Shown here: positions 63,929-64,000 of the stretch, piece after piece | How the letters are laid out: each line of letters opens with the position of its first letter | How positions within the stretch are numbered: the first letter of the stretch is position 1 | DNA from: Bacillota bacterium | GTDB taxonomy: Bacteria; Bacillota; Clostridia; Lachnospirales; Lachnospiraceae | Length of the DNA stretch: 64,000 nt | Direction of reading: 5' to 3' | NCBI GenBank assembly: GCA_023457255.1 | Contig: JAEWMB010000007.1 | Location: 62,001-126,000 of the forward strand | Translations under genes and position numbers: made by a program | Notes under the pieces: generated by a model | The model's input: only the letters and a program-made list of their open reading frames with translations | Databases searched by the model: none | What the model was told of the DNA's origin: nothing

Positions 63929-63995
63929 AGGATACGATAAGGAAAGGAACAGAAAGCTGCAAAGTATCGGCTTCGCTCTTTCCTTATCGTATCCT
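63929..63995 (+). terminator. very strong terminator after trmL
   Basis: Perfect 18-bp stem AGGATACGATAAGGAAAG / CTTTCCTTATCGTATCCT with a 31-base loop, starting 18 bases after the stop. The long stem could also bear a processing site. The window ends five bases later. Confidence 0.85.
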
Positions 63996-64000
63996 TTATT

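Overview
The window is a chromosomal segment of an AT-rich, spore-forming Firmicute, most likely a Lachnospiraceae member of the Clostridium/Lachnoclostridium phytofermentans type. The reasons are the sporulation genes (spoVG, spoVT, yabP, yabQ, spoIIE), the GlgC/GlgD pair, the long clostridial PRPP synthetase and the radical-SAM and VanW families. No sequence search was run, so the species is an inference. Genes are dense, with strong GGAGG-type ribosome binding sites. From position 9428 rightwards almost everything is on the + strand.

Layout. 1-3179: a YhaO/YhaN-like nuclease-ATPase pair (the first gene is cut by the window edge). 3470-8837: four minus-strand genes, murC, a DnaD-domain replication protein, a DnaC/DnaI-like helicase loader and prs. 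The murC-dnaD gap carries an array of DnaA boxes. 9428-12154: glgC-glgD-spoVG. 12679-19480: polysaccharide deacetylase, pth, mfd and a PpiC-type lipoprotein. 19620-28365: transport and stress block with a NatAB-like ABC exporter, ArsR regulator, BusR-like GntR/RCK_C regulator, OpuC osmolyte transporter, and a metal-binding protein with a P1B ATPase. 28629-32470: Nudix hydrolase, FMN-dependent hydroxyacid dehydrogenase, a broken epimerase and an LTA-synthase-like protein. 33160-42393: truA, spoVT, amino acid permease, an AGT-like protein, patatin, a beta-helix lipoprotein, mazG, hup, rqcP and yabP. 42408-50648: yabQ, divIC, tRNA-Met, a small decayed island, spoIIE, tilS, hprT and ftsH. 51041-64000: a GNAT remnant, a GH13 enzyme, tRNA-Tyr/Leu/Gly, radical SAM protein, nth, an exonuclease, VanW lipoprotein, a HypE/PurM-like protein, Lrp regulator with aminotransferase, CheX and trmL.

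How it fits together. The core order prs / spoVG / pth / mfd / spoVT / mazG / rqcP / yabP / yabQ / divIC / tRNA-Met / spoIIE / tilS / hprT / ftsH is that of the oriC-proximal region of Bacillus subtilis, with accessory blocks inserted. The segment is therefore probably near the chromosome origin, which is relevant to the DnaA-box array. It combines replication initiation, translation quality control, division and sporulation functions.

Most notable observations: two triplets of DnaA-type 9-mers next to the dnaD and dnaC-like genes; a bipartite operator overlapping the opuC promoter just downstream of a BusR-like c-di-AMP-type regulator; a 21-bp-spaced promoter (the Spo0A-dependent type) before a spoIIE that lacks most of its membrane domain; a recurring leader motif around GTGCRCAGRAATGAGG before many genes; and several genes reduced to fused ends or frameshifted remnants.
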